Made by a program: the position numbers and the translations under genes. Positions 1 to 7,588 of a stretch of 64,000 nucleotides of DNA are shown piece by piece (positions within the stretch are counted from its first letter, which is position 1; every line of letters starts with the position of its first letter). The stretch lies in contig NZ_CP023202.1 in assembly GCF_000220705.2 (NCBI RefSeq), forward strand, positions 124,001 to 188,000. The letters run 5' to 3'. Source of the stretch: Streptomyces xinghaiensis S187. GTDB taxonomy: Bacteria > Actinomycetota > Actinomycetes > Streptomycetales > Streptomycetaceae. The notes beneath the pieces are model-generated. The model had not been told where the DNA came from. It worked only from the letters and a program-made list of their open reading frames with translations, and did no database searches.

Positions 1-194
1 CATGCAGGACGCGGGACCACCGCACCCCGGGTGAACGGGGGCCGAAGCGGCTGGAGCCACGGAGATCACGGGTCACCCGGTCAACGGGCGCTGCCGGTCT
101 CCCGGGCGGGGGCACGGACTTCGGAGGCCGGGGCCGGGGCCGGGGCAGGGCCGAAGCCGGGCGGCCGCCTCCGCGCGGGCGGATCGTCCTCCCC

Positions 195-581
195 TCAGCC
201 GGCCAGCTCCGGGTAGCCGAAGAGACCGGCGTACTCGGCGGGCAGCCGGCTGAGCAGCGCGTCCCGCTCACCGCGGCCGATCCGGTCGGCCAGCGTGGAC
301 AGCACCGCGCGGGCGGCCACCTCGGCGCTCTCCTCGTCCTCGCCGGTGGCCTCGGCCACATGGGCGACGAACGTCCGCACCCCCCAGTCCCGGGCCGCGG
401 CCTCCGCGTCATTGATCATGTCGGCCAGCGGCTCGGGCAGCTGGTCGGCCAGATGACCCGCGATATCCGGCGTCAGCCGGGTGCCCAGCGCGGTCAGGAC
501 GGCCCTGGTGACCCGGTCCGCCTCGTCCGCGCTGTATCCGCCGCGCTCGCGCACGGCTGCGAGGAAGGCTCCGTACGGCAT
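195..581 (-). CDS. DUF2267 family protein
   Basis: A 128-residue protein of the DUF2267 type, a helical domain found in actinomycete stress and gas-vesicle-associated loci, of unknown biochemical role. The pattern is an N-terminal helix with RGGYSADEADRVTRAVLTA, a middle Leu-rich helix pair (LADQLPEPLADMI) and a C-terminal repeat ending in LLSRLPAEYAGLFG, which resembles the first half. I start at the ATG at 579-581 because AAGGAG lies 11 nt upstream; the frame stays open 26 codons further but that stretch is Gly/Pro-rich and looks non-coding. A second DUF2267 gene lies at 5116-5505. The family call is good; function is unknown. Confidence 0.8.
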   Translation of the reverse strand: MPYGAFLAAVRERGGYSADEADRVTRAVLTALGTRLTPDIAGHLADQLPEPLADMINDAEAAARDWGVRTFVAHVAEATGEDEESAEVAARAVLSTLADRIGRGERDALLSRLPAEYAGLFGYPELAG

Positions 582-904
582 GGGATGGCTCACTCCTTGT
601 GTGGGCGGATGTCCGGGCCCGGCGCCGGGGACACCGGCCGGGCCCGAGGCGATTCGCACCGTCCGCGGCGAATGTCCTTCTAGAGGTACCAGGGGCCCTC
701 CGCTTCAAACAGCTTTCGCCCGGCTGCCCGGCCCTCCCGGGGGACGGAAAGGGCGGCGGCACGCACAGCCGCCCCGGGCCGGGCACGGCACAGGACGGCT
801 GCACGGAGGACGCGCCGTGGAGCGGGAGCGGACGGCCGGTCAGGTCGTCACGGCAGTCCGGCAGGCACCCCTGCCGCCGGGACTTCCGTGAACCGGCCGA
901 CCGG
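582..904. other. Intergenic, no gene seen
   Basis: About 320 bases upstream of the DUF2267 gene. It holds the AAGGAG ribosome site of that gene near its left end. Long frames cross it on both strands, but they have the Pro/Arg/Gly-rich composition of shadow frames and lack ribosome sites. No hairpin with a T-tail and no tRNA was seen. Confidence 0.5.
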
Positions 905-1105
905 TCATTCCCTCCCGATGAAACAGCCGGCGCAGATCGTGCAGTTTCCTCCGAGTCGCGTCACCAGTTCCCGCACGACCTGCCGGGCCACCGGGTCGGT
1001 CCGGACCGCGGGCGGAGCGACGCACACCTCCCGCCCTGTTCGGGTGCGGGCCACCCATCCGCGGAAGGCCGGTCCGTGGTCAGCAATCACCAGAGTGCTG
1101 CGCAT
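905..1105 (-). CDS. Small hypothetical protein with C-terminal Cys motif
   Basis: A 66-residue protein with no recognised family. It begins MRSTLVIADHGPAFRGW and ends in GGNCTICAGCFIGRE, giving a compact C-x2-C-x2-C cluster that could bind a metal or a disulfide partner. The ATG at 1103-1105 is preceded by AAGGGGG at a suitable distance, and the composition (Val, Thr, Arg, few prolines) is protein-like, unlike the frames opposite. It lies in the same direction as the DUF2267 gene but 323 nt from it, so they need not be cotranscribed. The reading could be wrong because of its small size. Confidence 0.5.
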   Translation of the reverse strand: MRSTLVIADHGPAFRGWVARTRTGREVCVAPPAVRTDPVARQVVRELVTRLGGNCTICAGCFIGRE

Positions 1106-1281
1106 GGTTCCCCCTTTTCAGGAGTGGGAGAACCCCCGAGTGACCGTCCGATCGTGCCACTTCCGTCGCCCCCGGACGCAGGAATCCCGCAGAGCGCCGC
1201 GCCGCGGCGGAGCACGCCGCTCCCGGCCGGGCCCGCGCCGTGGCCCCACCCGCCGCCCGCCGCCCTCCGTCCTCCGTCCGC

Positions 1282-1692
1282 TCAGATCAGCCCTCTGCGG
1301 CGCAGGTCCTCCAGCACCCGCTCGTTCATCTCCCGGATCTTGCTCGCTTGCAGATCGGTGACCGCGATCGCCGCGCTCTCGAGCGCCTGCCGGATACCGG
1401 CCTCCACCTCCTCCCTGGGGAGCGAGGCGATGACGACCCCCGCGTCGGCCTCCGCCCGCTCGACCGGGACCGGCTCCCCGCCGGAGAGGACGAGGCGGCA
1501 ACTGCCCGGCGCCCAGCCCAGAGCGCGCTCCATGTGCGCGTAGCTGGTGTCACGGACCCGCGCGCCGCGCTCGACCCGTTTCCAGGTGTCCTTGCTGATG
1601 CCGGCGGACCGCGCGGCGGGCTCGACACCGAGGCCGAGATCCAGCCGCCGCCGCGTGACGCGCTCTGCCAAACGATCGAGGTGGGGAACCAT
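1282..1692 (-). CDS. XRE-family helix-turn-helix regulator
   Basis: A 136-residue DNA-binding protein. The N-terminal half (about 5-60) is a helix-turn-helix of the XRE/Cro type: LAERVTRRRLDLGLGVE followed by the recognition helix region GISKDTWKRVERG, then an acidic and helical C-terminal part (EEVEAGIRQALESAAIAV) that probably dimerises. It is divergent from a second, smaller XRE protein at 1846, and the 153-bp gap between them contains tandem 10-bp repeats and a perfect 12-bp inverted repeat, so mutual or auto-regulation is likely. The target and ligand are unknown. Confidence 0.8.
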   Translation of the reverse strand: MVPHLDRLAERVTRRRLDLGLGVEPAARSAGISKDTWKRVERGARVRDTSYAHMERALGWAPGSCRLVLSGGEPVPVERAEADAGVVIASLPREEVEAGIRQALESAAIAVTDLQASKIREMNERVLEDLRRRGLI

Positions 1693-1706
1693 GCGCCCAT
1701 CCTCTC

Positions 1707-1730
1707 AGGACCGGCTAGGACCGGCTAGGA
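1707..1730. repeat. Tandem 10-bp repeat in XRE intergenic region
   Basis: AGGACCGGCT occurs twice head to tail and then begins a third copy (AGGA). The core CCGGCTAG recurs once more near 1795-1802. It lies immediately upstream of the minus-strand XRE gene, where an operator would be expected. Confidence 0.7.
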
Positions 1731-1753
1731 CTTGGCCCACGCACCGCAAAATA

Positions 1754-1833
1754 AGCGGGAGTTAGGGAAGCTTCACGCTAACTGGCCGCGAAAACCGGCT
1801 AGTTACGACTGGACATAGCCGCTAACTCCCGCT
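1754..1833. promoter_or_regulatory. Paired 12-bp inverted operator candidate between divergent XRE genes
   Basis: AGCGGGAGTTAG at 1754-1765 is repeated as its exact reverse complement CTAACTCCCGCT at 1822-1833, 56 bp apart, each arm facing one of the two divergent regulator genes. The spacer is AT-richer than the surroundings. Two identical sites in mirror orientation suggest a shared operator for one of the XRE proteins. This is inference from symmetry only. Confidence 0.5.
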
Positions 1834-1845
1834 ACTTTCTCCGCC

Positions 1846-2127
1846 ATGCAGAGTCCCTCACCCACGTATCCCGTGGACGGGGCGGCCGTCCGGGAACTCC
1901 GCATGCGCAGCGGCATCGGGATTCCCCAGCTCGCCGAGCGGGTGGGCATCACCGCCAGCTATCTCAGCCGCATCGAAGTCGGAACCAGACGCCGCATGCG
2001 TCCGGCCACCTACCGCCGCCTCCGCTCCGCCCTGGGCCTCCCGCCCGACGACACCCGGATCCTCGCCCCGCGACCTGCCGTCCCCGCCCCCCGACCAGGA
2101 AGGCACCGCCGTGACCCCAACGGATGA
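1846..2127 (+). CDS. Small XRE-family helix-turn-helix protein
   Basis: A 93-residue protein with a clear Cro/CI-type helix-turn-helix: VRELRMRSGIGIPQLAERVG, then ITASYLSRIEVGTRR, then a basic tail. It is divergent from the XRE gene at 1282-1692. Its last 17 bases overlap the start of the downstream sigma-factor gene, so the two are probably translated together and this protein may control that operon. The ATG at 1846 follows the AT-rich spacer closely, with no strong ribosome site, so a leaderless or short-leader transcript is possible. Confidence 0.8.
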   Translation: MQSPSPTYPVDGAAVRELRMRSGIGIPQLAERVGITASYLSRIEVGTRRRMRPATYRRLRSALGLPPDDTRILAPRPAVPAPRPGRHRRDPNG

Positions 2128-2707
2128 CCCCCGGACCGCCCTCCCGCGCACGACCGCCGAGCAGCGGCTCGTGGCACGTGCCCGCGACGGGAGCGCCGAG
2201 GCCTTCGCCGCTCTCTACGACCGCCACCACCGCCAGGTGTTCGCCTTCGTCCAGCACCGGGTGCGCAACACCGCCTTGGCGGAGGACGTCACCAGCGAGA
2301 CGTTCCTCCGCGCCCTGCGCCGCATCGGCACCTTCTCCTGCCGGGGCGGGGCCTTCGGTGCCTGGCTGACGGTGATCGCGCGCAACATCGTCATCGACCA
2401 CTACAAGTCCGGCCCGGTCCGGCGCGAGGTCTTCCCCGGGGAGGTGGTCCACGGCGACAGCTACGAGCGGGCGGCCGAGGACCGGGTCATCGAGGCCCAC
2501 ACCCATGCCGCCCTCTGGGCGGCCGTCGGCCGGCTCAGCCCCCTGCAGCAGGAGTGCGTGACGCTCCGCTTCCGGCGGGGGATGTCGGTTGCCGAGACGG
2601 CCAGGATCATGGGGAAACGGGAGGGCGCGGTCAAGACCCTCACCCACCGGGCCGTACGGAGCCTGGCACGCTCGCTCCCCGCCGGCCATCCGGTGGTCGC
2701 CGCATGA
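2111..2707 (+). CDS. RNA polymerase sigma factor, sigma-70 family (ECF-like)
   Basis: A 198-residue sigma factor. Region 2 is seen at about 25-95 (FAALYDRHHRQVFAFVQHRV and TSETFLRALRRIGTF), with a region-4 helix-turn-helix at about 140-185 (LSPLQQECVTLRFRRGMSVAETARIMGKREGAVKTL in shorthand). The GTG start at 2111 has GGAAGG 10 nt upstream and overlaps the end of the XRE gene. The stop overlaps the next gene as ATGA. There is no anti-sigma factor with a zinc-binding motif next to it; the coupled downstream protein is a candidate partner but shows no known anti-sigma fold. Confidence 0.9.
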   Translation: MTPTDDPRTALPRTTAEQRLVARARDGSAEAFAALYDRHHRQVFAFVQHRVRNTALAEDVTSETFLRALRRIGTFSCRGGAFGAWLTVIARNIVIDHYKSGPVRREVFPGEVVHGDSYERAAEDRVIEAHTHAALWAAVGRLSPLQQECVTLRFRRGMSVAETARIMGKREGAVKTLTHRAVRSLARSLPAGHPVVAA

Positions 2708-3546
2708 CCCTGAACCCCAACCTCCCGCACGCCCTGCGGATCATCCGCGAGGCGCTGGCGGCCTACAGCGGGCCGGAGCTGGAACTGCGCATCGCGGTCG
2801 GCCTGGACGCGGCCGGGCTCCTCACCGACATCAACGCCATGGGCCGCGTCGATCGCACCGAGGTCACCCCGGAGGCCGTTCCCGGGCCTGTCGGGGACGG
2901 CCGGCCGCCCCCGGACACCGTGCTGCCGCACCAGGGCATCGTGCTGCGCCGGACGGAGCCGGCCACCGGTCCGCCCCCGGAGCCCGGCACGGTGACCCGG
3001 CTGCCGGCACCGGCGGAGGCCCGCTGCGCCCGCGCGGAAAAGGTCTTCGAGGACCTCGTCGACCGCTACGGGACGCGGCCGGAGGTGCTCACCGTCGAGC
3101 AGGACCACGACCGGGTCGTGGTCTGCATCCGGGCCCGGACCCTGTCCGACTGGGAACGGTGGCTCTCCGAGATCGGCGCCGGGGCGGCGGAGGACACCCG
3201 GCCGGCCGGATACGCCCAGCTGGCCTTCGGCACACGGGCCGGCGTACCGGTACGGCTCGTCGCCCACGAGGTGCCGCGGCTGCTCCACGCGGCCTACCAG
3301 GAGGCGGTGCGGCCCTACTGTCTCTGGGGCCGCGTCTACGACCTGGCGCGGCCGCTGGCCGAGAACGGCGGGGACGGCAACCACTGGCTGTTCCTCGGGA
3401 TCCGCGACAAAAGCGGAATGCCGCTGCTGTCCGTACGGGGCCGCACGGAGCTGTGCACCCTGGAGAACATCGTCCGGCACTCCGGACCGCTCACGCCCGT
3501 GGACACCGGCGCGTCCCCGCCGGTGACCGGCGGGGACGCGGACTGA
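2704..3546 (+). CDS. Conserved hypothetical protein coupled to the sigma factor
   Basis: A 280-residue soluble protein. The ATG at 2704 overlaps the sigma-factor stop by four bases (ATGA), so it is translationally coupled. Residues 1-60 are helical (HALRIIREALAAYSGPELEL), the middle is Pro-rich, and the C-terminal half (about 110-260) is well-folded-looking alpha/beta sequence with WERWLSEIG, YCLWGRVYDLARPL and HWLFLGIRDKSGMPLLSVRG. I do not recognise the family. It is followed by a terminator-type hairpin at 3618-3653, making it the last gene of the XRE-sigma operon. Confidence 0.7.
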   Translation: MTLNPNLPHALRIIREALAAYSGPELELRIAVGLDAAGLLTDINAMGRVDRTEVTPEAVPGPVGDGRPPPDTVLPHQGIVLRRTEPATGPPPEPGTVTRLPAPAEARCARAEKVFEDLVDRYGTRPEVLTVEQDHDRVVVCIRARTLSDWERWLSEIGAGAAEDTRPAGYAQLAFGTRAGVPVRLVAHEVPRLLHAAYQEAVRPYCLWGRVYDLARPLAENGGDGNHWLFLGIRDKSGMPLLSVRGRTELCTLENIVRHSGPLTPVDTGASPPVTGGDAD

Positions 3547-3890
3547 GACCGATCCGCTGCCGGGAAACGGCCCGCCCGGTACATGGACCGCCCCGCCGGT
3601 GGTAGTGAACCTTTCAAGAACCGGTGCCGGAATGCCCCTGTCGGCACCGGTTCCCGGGGCCGTCGGCCCGTCGCGCACCCCCTAGGGCGACGGGCAGCCG
3701 GCCGGTCCGCCGGCGAGCGCGGCCGAGCACGGCGTTCGCTCCCGCCGGTCCGGAGGGCCGGACCCGTCCTTGTCCCACCCCCGAGTGGCAACCGGGCCCG
3801 GCCTTCCTCCCCCTGACGCCCCGTCCCCGCGGAGCCGCTCCCCTGCCCGCGGCGCCTCCCGGCGGCACGCCGGGGCGGGAGACTCCGCGG
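3547..3890. other. Intergenic, terminator only
   Basis: About 340 bases between the convergent sigma operon and the small membrane-protein gene. Apart from the hairpin at 3618-3653 nothing is seen. The crossing frames are shadow-like. Confidence 0.5.
3618..3653 (+). terminator. Hairpin after sigma-factor operon
   Basis: A perfect 12-bp stem, GAACCGGTGCCG and CGGCACCGGTTC, with a 12-nt loop, 70 bases after the last stop of the sigma operon. There is no T-run, as is usual in this genome. Confidence 0.7.
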
Positions 3891-4070
3891 TCACCGCGGC
3901 AGACGGTGCCTGGCCGGGCGCCGGCGGCGGCCGATGCGCACACCGAGCAGCACCAGATCGGCGAGAAAGACGGCCACCGCGATGACGAGCAGGAAGAACA
4001 GCCCCTCGACGACCACCCCGGCGATGCCGAGTCCGACCGCGACGAGGACCAGGAACAGGAACAGGGCCAT
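3891..4070 (-). CDS. Small hydrophobic membrane protein (59 aa)
   Basis: A 59-residue protein: MALFLFLVLVAVGLGIAGVV, one Glu, then FFLLVIAVAVFLADLVLLGV, then a basic tail (RIGRRRRPARHRLPR). This gives two tight transmembrane segments with the positive end predicted to face the cytoplasm. The ATG at 4068-4070 has GGAG eight bases upstream. Proteins of this kind are common beside stress genes in Streptomyces; the function is unknown. It lies 22 bases downstream of the PRC-barrel gene on the same strand and is probably cotranscribed with it. Confidence 0.75.
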   Translation of the reverse strand: MALFLFLVLVAVGLGIAGVVVEGLFFLLVIAVAVFLADLVLLGVRIGRRRRPARHRLPR

Positions 4071-4092
4071 GGGATCTCCGATACGGGGGCGC

Positions 4093-4446
4093 TCAGCGCC
4101 GGGCCAGCCGGCGTCCGCCGGCGCCCTGCCGGTAGGGGCGTTCGTAATGGGCGAAGACCGCCGCCTCCTCCTCGGCGAGGAGTTCGCCGTCCCGGTCGAT
4201 CGAGGGCGCGTTCTTCACCTGCTTCCGCGAGACCCGGACCTTGAGATGGCCGGGCCCGACGGTGGCCCCGTCCAGCGGCACGAACACCAGCCGGCGCCGG
4301 GTCGGCAGGCCGACGAGGACGGCCGAGAAGGCCGGCTCGTCGGAGGAGGTGTCGACATAGACGGACTCCAGTTCCCCGATCCGCCGGCCCTCGGCGTCCA
4401 GCACGGCGTGACCGCGCCAGTCCTTGATGTTCTCGGCCTCGAACAC
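4093..4446 (-). CDS. PRC-barrel domain protein
   Basis: A 117-residue protein with a PRC-barrel fold over about 3-80: KDWRGHAVLDAEGRRIGELE, then VYVDTSSDEPAFSAV and RRRLVFVPLDGA. The tail (EEEAAVFAHYERPY) is typical of the actinomycete subgroup. PRC-barrels bind RNA or protein partners; no catalytic residues are expected. The gene is followed at 22 bases by the small membrane protein at 3891-4070. In Streptomyces such genes often sit in stress-sigma regulons, but no promoter of that type was identified here. Confidence 0.85.
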   Translation of the reverse strand: MFEAENIKDWRGHAVLDAEGRRIGELESVYVDTSSDEPAFSAVLVGLPTRRRLVFVPLDGATVGPGHLKVRVSRKQVKNAPSIDRDGELLAEEEAAVFAHYERPYRQGAGGRRLARR

Positions 4447-4721
4447 CGCATGTCCTCCGTTCTCCGCGGGCGCTTCCCGGTCCCGTCCTCATCCGTCCTA
4501 TCCGCACACAGCGCCGTCCGCGCGCCGGGAGCGCACGGGCGGCGGGATCCGTACGCCTGACGGCCTATCGGAACGGGCCCCGGAGGATCACCGGCACCGC
4601 GGGCACGGAGGAGCGGCCGCCGCCCCGGGGAGCCGGAACCGGACGGCCGGAATGGCCGGATCCGCGCGGTGACCGGGCGGTCCCGTCCGGCCGATGGCCG
4701 GGGGCGGGTGTTCCCGGGGCC

Positions 4722-4740
4722 TATGCTGTGCCGGGTGGCG
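4722..4740 (+). promoter_or_regulatory. Candidate leaderless promoter
   Basis: TATGCT at 4722-4727 matches the TANNNT -10 pattern and is followed seven bases later by GTG at 4735, with no ribosome site between. This spacing would place the transcription start on or next to the GTG, giving a leaderless mRNA. No clear -35 was seen. Confidence 0.4.
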
Positions 4741-5037
4741 AACGAAGAAGTGCAGCGCCTGGCGCGGATACGGATGCAGGTGACGGGAGAGACCTTCGAC
4801 GAGGCTCTCGCCGCGCTGGAAGGCCGTTCCGCCGGCACAGGACGCGAGGACCGGCCGGAGCCCGAGCCGGACCCGGAGACGGTGGAGAGTGCGGCCGGTA
4901 CCGGCGCGACCGTCATCGACCTGGCCGGGCGGGGGAGAACAGCGGGCACGGCCCGCGAGAGCCGGCGCCGCACGCCCGCACGCCCGCGCAGAACGCCCGG
5001 GGCCGCGAACGGGCAGCAGCAGGAGGAGAGAGGCTGA
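4735..5037 (+). CDS. Hypothetical protein with basic tail
   Basis: A 100-residue protein. The first 35 residues (VANEEVQRLARIRMQVTGET then FDEALAALEG) form an amphipathic helical unit like those of small actinomycete regulators; the rest is low-complexity, with acidic (EPEPDPETVES) then Arg/Ala-rich sequence. I use GTG 4735 because a -10 like TATGCT lies seven bases upstream. An ATG 12 bases earlier in frame would sit inside that promoter. It is flanked by divergent and convergent genes, so it is monocistronic. Function unknown. Confidence 0.6.
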   Translation: MANEEVQRLARIRMQVTGETFDEALAALEGRSAGTGREDRPEPEPDPETVESAAGTGATVIDLAGRGRTAGTARESRRRTPARPRRTPGAANGQQQEERG

Positions 5038-5115
5038 CGGCCGGAGGCCCGCCTCGCCGGTCACCGCCGGCCCGGCCGTCCCGGTCCGCGCCGGGAGGGC
5101 CGGGCCGGCGGCGCG

Positions 5116-5505
5116 TCAGACGAGCTGCGCCCGGCCGAACAGCAGGGCGTAGCCACCCGGAAGCCGGTCGATGATCCGGTCCAGCAGCTCGCGGTCCAGC
5201 CCGTCGGCGAGGACGCTCAGAACCGAGCTGGCGTCCCAGCGGGCGGTCGCGGAGGTCGCTCCCTCGGTCCGGGCGGCGATCCCGTCGACGAACTCCGCGG
5301 CGGCCAGCGGCCGGCTCACCGGCCGCTGCGTGATGAGCACCCGGGCCGCCTCCGGCGGAAGCCGGCGGGCCAGCAGATGCCGCTCCGTCCGGCCGAGCTG
5401 ACCGGCCAGCGCCGAGAGCACGACACGGATCACCCGTTCGGCCTCCCGCCGGCTCGGATACTCGCCGCGTTCCCGGACCTGCTCGGTGAACTCACTCCAG
5501 CGCAT
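5116..5505 (-). CDS. DUF2267 family protein
   Basis: A 129-residue second DUF2267 protein. It begins MRWSEFTEQVRERGEYPSRR and shows the family helices ERVIRVVLSALAGQL, LLARRLPPEAARVLI and the C-terminal copy LLDRIIDRLPGGYALLFG. The ATG at 5503-5505 has AGGAGG nine bases upstream. It lies next to the Hsp20 gene on the same strand, about 170 bases downstream, so it may belong to the same stress response. It is only moderately similar to the copy at 195-581. Confidence 0.85.
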   Translation of the reverse strand: MRWSEFTEQVRERGEYPSRREAERVIRVVLSALAGQLGRTERHLLARRLPPEAARVLITQRPVSRPLAAAEFVDGIAARTEGATSATARWDASSVLSVLADGLDRELLDRIIDRLPGGYALLFGRAQLV

Positions 5506-5679
5506 GCGTGCGCTCCTCCTCATTTCCCCTCACGACGACTGACAGACGGTGCGCGACACCCGGCGGCCCGGTGCGCCTGCCCGGCGGCGGCCCGGTCCGT
5601 CGCGCGGAACACGGCACACGGCCCGCGCACAGGAGGGTGCCGCAGCCGCCGCTGCGCGGCCACGGCACCCCGCGGCGGG

Positions 5680-6102
5680 TCAGGAACGGAGCTCCCTGCG
5701 CTCGCTGCCGCCCGAAATCTGGATCTTGCGCGGCTTGGCCTGCTCGGCGACCGGGATCCGGAGGGTCAGCACACCGGCCTCGTAGGAGGCTTCGATCCGC
5801 TCGGTGTCGAGGGTGTCGCCGAGGAAGAGCTGCCGGCTGAAGCTTCCGGCGGGACGCTCGGCGGCGATCACCTCGGCGTCCTCGGGAGCCGGCGACCTGC
5901 GCTCGGCCCGCACGGTGAGGACGTTGCGCTCGACGTCGAGGTCGATGCTCTCGGGGTCGATCCCCGGAAGGTCGAAGTGGACGATGAAGTCCTCGCCCGA
6001 CCGGTACGCGTCCATCGGCATGCCCGAGGGCCGGGTGACGTTGCCGAACATCTGCTGGGCGAACCGGTCCAGGTCGCGGAAGGGGTCGGTACGCATGAGC
6101 AT
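5680..6102 (-). CDS. Hsp20/alpha-crystallin small heat-shock protein
   Basis: A 140-residue ATP-independent holdase chaperone that keeps unfolding proteins soluble. The N-terminus MLMRTDPFRDLDRFAQQMFG is the actinomycete Hsp18/Hsp20 signature; the alpha-crystallin domain spans about 38-128 (EDFIVHFDLPGIDPESIDL, RNVLTVRAER, SFSRQLFLGDTLDTERIEA, GVLTLRIPV). It ends with a short RKIQISG tail. I use ATG 6102; a GTG one codon earlier is equally placed behind GGAGGG. An unusually good promoter (6155-6183) and a HAIR-like dyad (6176-6196) lie upstream, consistent with heat-shock control. Confidence 0.93.
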   Translation of the reverse strand: MLMRTDPFRDLDRFAQQMFGNVTRPSGMPMDAYRSGEDFIVHFDLPGIDPESIDLDVERNVLTVRAERRSPAPEDAEVIAAERPAGSFSRQLFLGDTLDTERIEASYEAGVLTLRIPVAEQAKPRKIQISGGSERRELRS

Positions 6103-6154
6103 CACGGGTCATCTCCCTCCATGTGGCACTGCTTGCGATGCCCTACACACTTCT

Positions 6155-6183
6155 TATATACACCGCACGAGAAAACTTGACAA
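6155..6183 (-). promoter_or_regulatory. Hsp20 promoter
   Basis: On the minus strand TTGTCA and TATATA are separated by exactly 17 bases, close to the consensus vegetative promoter and placed about 50 bases before the Hsp20 start. The region is by far the most AT-rich in this part of the window. Confidence 0.7.
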
Positions 6184-6196
6184 GCTGCCGCTCAAC
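6176..6196. promoter_or_regulatory. HAIR-like heat-shock operator
   Basis: CTTGACA-N7-GCTCAAC matches the HspR operator HAIR (CTTGAGT-N7-ACTCAAG) at five positions in each arm with identical spacing. It overlaps the -35 box of the Hsp20 promoter, as expected for a repressor site. HspR or a relative such as RheA could bind; this is inferred from sequence only. Confidence 0.55.
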
Positions 6197-6237
6197 CTCG
6201 CCATTTATGCAGGTCAGAGCAGGTAGACCGGTAGGGC

Positions 6238-6282
6238 GGGCACCCCCGTCTCCCCTGCCGGGAGAGGGGATCGGGGGCGCCC
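6238..6282 (-). terminator. Hairpin after gudD
   Basis: A long GC-rich imperfect stem (GGGCACCCCCG...CGGGGGCGCCC with an inner TCCCCT/AGGGGA pairing) lies 50 bases beyond the gudD stop on the minus strand and would end the glucarate operon before the Hsp20 promoter region. Confidence 0.6.
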
Positions 6283-6331
6283 CCTCCCCCGGCGCGGGCG
6301 GTGCGGTGGGCCGGAACCGCGGGTGCCGGGC

Positions 6332-7588
6332 CTACCAGCGTTCCGTGTTGGGCCGGAAGCTCCCCACGTAGCGTCGCATATAGCTCGCGTCGTCGCGCTT
6401 CCTCAGGCCGCAGCGGAGGTAGTCCTCGTGGGCGCGGGCGAGGGCGTCCTCGTCCAGTTCGACGCCGAGGCCCGGCCCGTCGGGCACTCCGACGGCGCCG
6501 TCGCGGAATTCCAGGGTCCCGGGGACGATCACGTCGGTCTTCTTCCACGGCCAGTGGGTGTCGCAGGCGTAGCTGAGATGCGGCGTCGCGGCGGCCACAT
6601 GGACCATCGCGGCGAGGCTGATCCCGAGGTGGCTGTTGGAGTGCATGGACAGGCCGATGCCGAAGGACCGGCAGAGGACGGAGAGGGCCTGGGTGTCGCG
6701 CAGGCCGCCCCAGAAGTGGTGGTCGGAGAGGACGACGCCCACCGCCTTCGCCCGGATGGCCGGTTCCAGGTCATCGAAGCGGACCACGCACATGTTCGTG
6801 GCGAGCGGCATGCCCGCCTCCTCGGCCACCCGCGCCATGCCGGCGATGCCCGGGGTGGGGTCCTCCAAGTATTCGAGGACGCCGTCCAGGGCGCGGGCGA
6901 CCCCGATGGCGGTGTCGGGTTTCCAGGCGCCGTTGGGGTCGATGCGCAGCGGGTGGCCCGGGAAGGCCGCGGCGAGGGCCCGGATGCCCTCGGTCTCCTG
7001 CGCGGGCGGGAGGACGCCGCCCTTGAGCTTGAGGGAGCGGAAGCCGTAGGTGTCCAGCATGTGCCGGGCCTCGCCGACGAGGGCTTCCGGGGTGAGCACC
7101 TCGCCCCAGTCGTCGGCCTCCGCGCCCAGGTGGGCGCCGTACTTGTAGAAGAGGTAGGCGGAGAACTCGACCTCGTCCCGGGCCCGGCCGCCGAGCAGGT
7201 CGCACACCGGCCGGCCGAGGAGCCGCCCCTGGGCGTCGAGGGCGGCCACCTCGAAGAGCGAGTAGACGCTGGCGAGGGTCTTGCCGGTGGAGAAGCCGCC
7301 GGTGAGGCCGTGCAGATCGGTGTACACCGTCTCGCCGACGACGCGCTCCACGGTCCGGCGCAGGCCGGGCAGGTCGAACACGTCCCAGCCGGTGAGCTGT
7401 TCGGCGACCCGGCGGGCCTGGGTGAGGAACGCCTCGTCGCCGTAGGACTCGCCGAGCCCGGTCACGCCGTCCTCGCCGACGAGCCGCAGCACGCTGCGCA
7501 GCGCGTACGGTTCGTGCACGCCCATGGCGTTGAGCAGCGGCGGGTCGGCGAAGGCGACGGGGGTGAGGAGGGCCTCCCGTATTCTCAT
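6332..7588 (-). CDS. gudD: Glucarate dehydratase
   Basis: A 418-residue enolase-superfamily enzyme that dehydrates D-glucarate to 5-dehydro-4-deoxy-D-glucarate. The N-terminal capping domain is followed by the barrel with the KLKGG motif that supplies the proton-abstracting lysine, the metal ligand region RIDPNGAWKPDTA, and the H-containing strand SMHSNSHLGISLAAM; the end (RYVGSFRPNTERW) matches the family. The start ATG overlaps the kdgD stop as ATGA, so the two are coupled and encode consecutive steps. The length is normal for a single-domain GudD. Confidence 0.93.
   Translation of the reverse strand: MRIREALLTPVAFADPPLLNAMGVHEPYALRSVLRLVGEDGVTGLGESYGDEAFLTQARRVAEQLTGWDVFDLPGLRRTVERVVGETVYTDLHGLTGGFSTGKTLASVYSLFEVAALDAQGRLLGRPVCDLLGGRARDEVEFSAYLFYKYGAHLGAEADDWGEVLTPEALVGEARHMLDTYGFRSLKLKGGVLPPAQETEGIRALAAAFPGHPLRIDPNGAWKPDTAIGVARALDGVLEYLEDPTPGIAGMARVAEEAGMPLATNMCVVRFDDLEPAIRAKAVGVVLSDHHFWGGLRDTQALSVLCRSFGIGLSMHSNSHLGISLAAMVHVAAATPHLSYACDTHWPWKKTDVIVPGTLEFRDGAVGVPDGPGLGVELDEDALARAHEDYLRCGLRKRDDASYMRRYVGSFRPNTERW

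Noticed and set aside
481..891. Plus-strand frame with a GTG at about 819 as a tiny gene
   Set aside because: Only 24 codons from that GTG, no family, and the longer frame is Pro/Arg-rich. Not supported.
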